The notes under the pieces are model-generated. The model was not told the origin of the DNA. It saw only the letters and a program-made list of their open reading frames with translations, and searched no databases. Shown here piece after piece: positions 12,767-13,941 of a DNA stretch of 13,941 nt. Made by a program: the position numbers and the translations under genes. The stretch comes from UBA668 sp052034175 (lineage in GTDB: Bacteria; Actinomycetota; Acidimicrobiia; Acidimicrobiales; Ilumatobacteraceae): NCBI GenBank assembly GCA_052034175.1, contig JBPOIX010000089.1, forward strand, positions 1 to 13,941, in the 5' to 3' direction. Position 1 is the first letter of the stretch; each line of letters starts with the position of its first letter.

Positions 12767-13941
12767 ATGGCCACCCAGTCCCTGTACCGCCGCTACCGCC
12801 CTCGCCGCTTCAGCGAGGTGAAGGGGCAAGAGCACGTCGTGCGGTCCCTCCGCAACGCCGTGATCAACCACCGTGAGGGGCAGGCGTACCTGTTCTCCGG
12901 CCCTCGCGGCACGGGCAAGACCACCTCGGCGCGCATCCTGGCCAAGGTGCTGAACTGCGAGAACCCGCAGGACGGCGAGCCGTGCTGCGAGTGCGCGTCC
13001 TGCCTGGCGGTGGAGCGCGGCACCAGTTACGACGTGCACGAACTGGACGCCGCCAGCAACAACGGCGTCGACTCGATGCGCGATCTGATCGAAAAGGCGT
13101 CGCTGGGTACCCCAGGGCGCCACAAGGTGTACATCCTCGATGAAGTTCACATGCTCTCCAAAGCGGCGGAAGCCGCACTGTTGAAGACGTTGGAAGAGCC
13201 TCCGCCTCACGTGGTTTTCGTACTTGCCACCACAGATCCGCAAAAAGTCAGCGACACCATCCGCTCGCGGACCCAACATCTGCAGTTCCACCTGCTGCCG
13301 ATGGACGTGATGGAGAACCACATCCGCTGGCTGGCGGGCGACGCCGGGATCGACCTCACCGATGCCGCGCTGCAGTCCGTGCTGCGCCAGGGCGGGGGCT
13401 CGGCGCGCGACACCGTGTCGGCGCTGGAACTGGTGGCGTCGGGTGGCGGGGCGCCGCTGGAGACCACCCCGCTGGACGAATTCGTCGAGGCGTTCATCGA
13501 GCACGACCCCGGCCGGGCGCTCACCGTGGTGGCGGGGGCGGTGCAGCAGGGCCGCGACCCGCGCACGCTCACCGACGACATCGTGCGCCACCTGCGGGAC
13601 TGCTTCCTGTCGCTGATGGCCCCGGAACTGGTGCAGCTGCCGGTGCAGCGAGCGGAAGAAGTGACCGCGTTGGCCCAACGGCTGGGTGCGGCCTCGATCG
13701 TGAGGGCGATGGAACGCCTTGGCGAGATGTTGGTCGAGATGCGGCACGCCCCCGACCCTCGCCTGCTCTTGGAGGTGGCGCTCGTGCAGCTCACCCACGA
13801 GGCCGCCAGCGCGGACATCAGCGTGCTGCTGGAGCGCATCGAACGCCTGGAGCACCAGGTGGCCTCGGGCGCCGGCGCGGCCCCTGCGCCTCGCCCCGCA
13901 CCGATCGACCCGTCCACCGGCCGCGCGGCACTGGGCGGGCG
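12767..13941 (+). CDS. dnaX: DNA polymerase III subunit gamma/tau, N-terminal part
   Basis: DnaX is the clamp-loader ATPase of the replisome. The frame is open from the ATG at 12767 to the right edge (391 codons plus 2 nt), so the C-terminus is missing. The start SLYRRYRPRRFSEVKGQEHV is typical. Walker A is GPRGTGKT (45-52). The zinc-binding cysteines are C64, C73, C76 and C79. Walker B is LDEVH (124-128), sensor I is LATTDPQK, and the arginine-finger segment IRSRTQHLQF has Thr where E. coli has Cys. The lid and collar domains follow, and from about 366 a Pro/Ala-rich linker begins. The tau-specific part is outside, so whether gamma is made cannot be judged. The start follows a TAGGCT -10 by 7 nt. 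Confidence 0.97.
   Translation, partial: MATQSLYRRYRPRRFSEVKGQEHVVRSLRNAVINHREGQAYLFSGPRGTGKTTSARILAKVLNCENPQDGEPCCECASCLAVERGTSYDVHELDAASNNGVDSMRDLIEKASLGTPGRHKVYILDEVHMLSKAAEAALLKTLEEPPPHVVFVLATTDPQKVSDTIRSRTQHLQFHLLPMDVMENHIRWLAGDAGIDLTDAALQSVLRQGGGSARDTVSALELVASGGGAPLETTPLDEFVEAFIEHDPGRALTVVAGAVQQGRDPRTLTDDIVRHLRDCFLSLMAPELVQLPVQRAEEVTALAQRLGAASIVRAMERLGEMLVEMRHAPDPRLLLEVALVQLTHEAASADISVLLERIERLEHQVASGAGAAPAPRPAPIDPSTGRAALGG

Noticed and set aside
13220..13240. A run of A residues in dnaX as a programmed frameshift site for gamma
   Set aside because: The frame reads CAA AAA GTC, which does not form an X-XXY-YYZ slippery heptamer, and slippage here would cut the protein within the ATPase domain, far too early for gamma.
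12743..13855. A 370-codon minus-strand frame opposite dnaX
   Set aside because: The plus strand carries intact DnaX motifs across the same span. The minus frame is an artefact of codon bias.

Overview
The window is one unbroken stretch of high-GC chromosomal DNA (roughly 70% GC by eye) with almost no spare sequence. The longest gene-free stretches are about 140 bp, so there is no gap over 300 bp to describe. The gene set points to an Actinomycetota chromosome: an acyl-CoA carboxylase beta subunit followed by a small epsilon peptide, a mycothiol-dependent maleylpyruvate isomerase-fold protein, a LigC-type ATP-dependent DNA ligase, and many TANNNT leaderless starts. A deep-branching lineage such as Acidimicrobiia is my guess, not something the sequence proves. 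I see no insertion sequence, phage gene, CRISPR array, tRNA or rRNA.

Layout. 1-144 is the 3' end of a class I/II aminotransferase (+). It faces an omega-amidase-type nitrilase (199-969, -). That gene is divergent from a TetR regulator (1069-1779, +), whose last codons overlap a convergent GNAT acetyltransferase (1762-2265, -). The GNAT gene is divergent from msrA (2339-2986, +). A very strong hairpin (3087-3114) separates msrA from a tight four-gene minus-strand operon read from 6287 down to 3127: metallophosphoesterase, MDMPI/DinB-fold protein, CaiB/BaiF CoA-transferase, nucleoside 2-deoxyribosyltransferase-like protein. Divergent from it is a ten-helix membrane protein with a degenerate GGDEF domain (6430-7986, +). 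Its stop codon overlaps that of the carboxylase epsilon subunit (7983-8171, -), which lies downstream of the carboxylase beta subunit (8182-9738, -). Divergent from that is the DNA ligase (9800-10885, +), which converges on a secreted/membrane CopC-CopD fusion (10922-12727, -). The window ends inside dnaX (12767 to the edge, +).

How the parts relate. Genes sit mostly as short, alternating single-gene units, so only three close functional links stand out. The aminotransferase and amidase could form a glutamine transaminase/omega-amidase couple. The beta and epsilon subunits form a carboxylase pair. The four-gene operon has overlapping genes but no pathway that I recognise.

Regulation. Seven of ten transcription-unit heads have a T-A-N3-T hexamer ending 6-8 nt before the start codon, the signature of leaderless transcripts. 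Two internal operon genes instead carry Shine-Dalgarno sequences. This pattern also argues for a GTG start of the carboxylase beta subunit, five codons upstream of the obvious ATG.

No clearly new multi-gene system is evident. The best candidates for a second look are the four-gene operon, the catalytically degenerate GGDEF membrane protein, the carboxylase with a hydrophobic residue at the acyl-specificity position, and the CopC-CopD fusion lacking the usual N-terminal copper-binding histidine.
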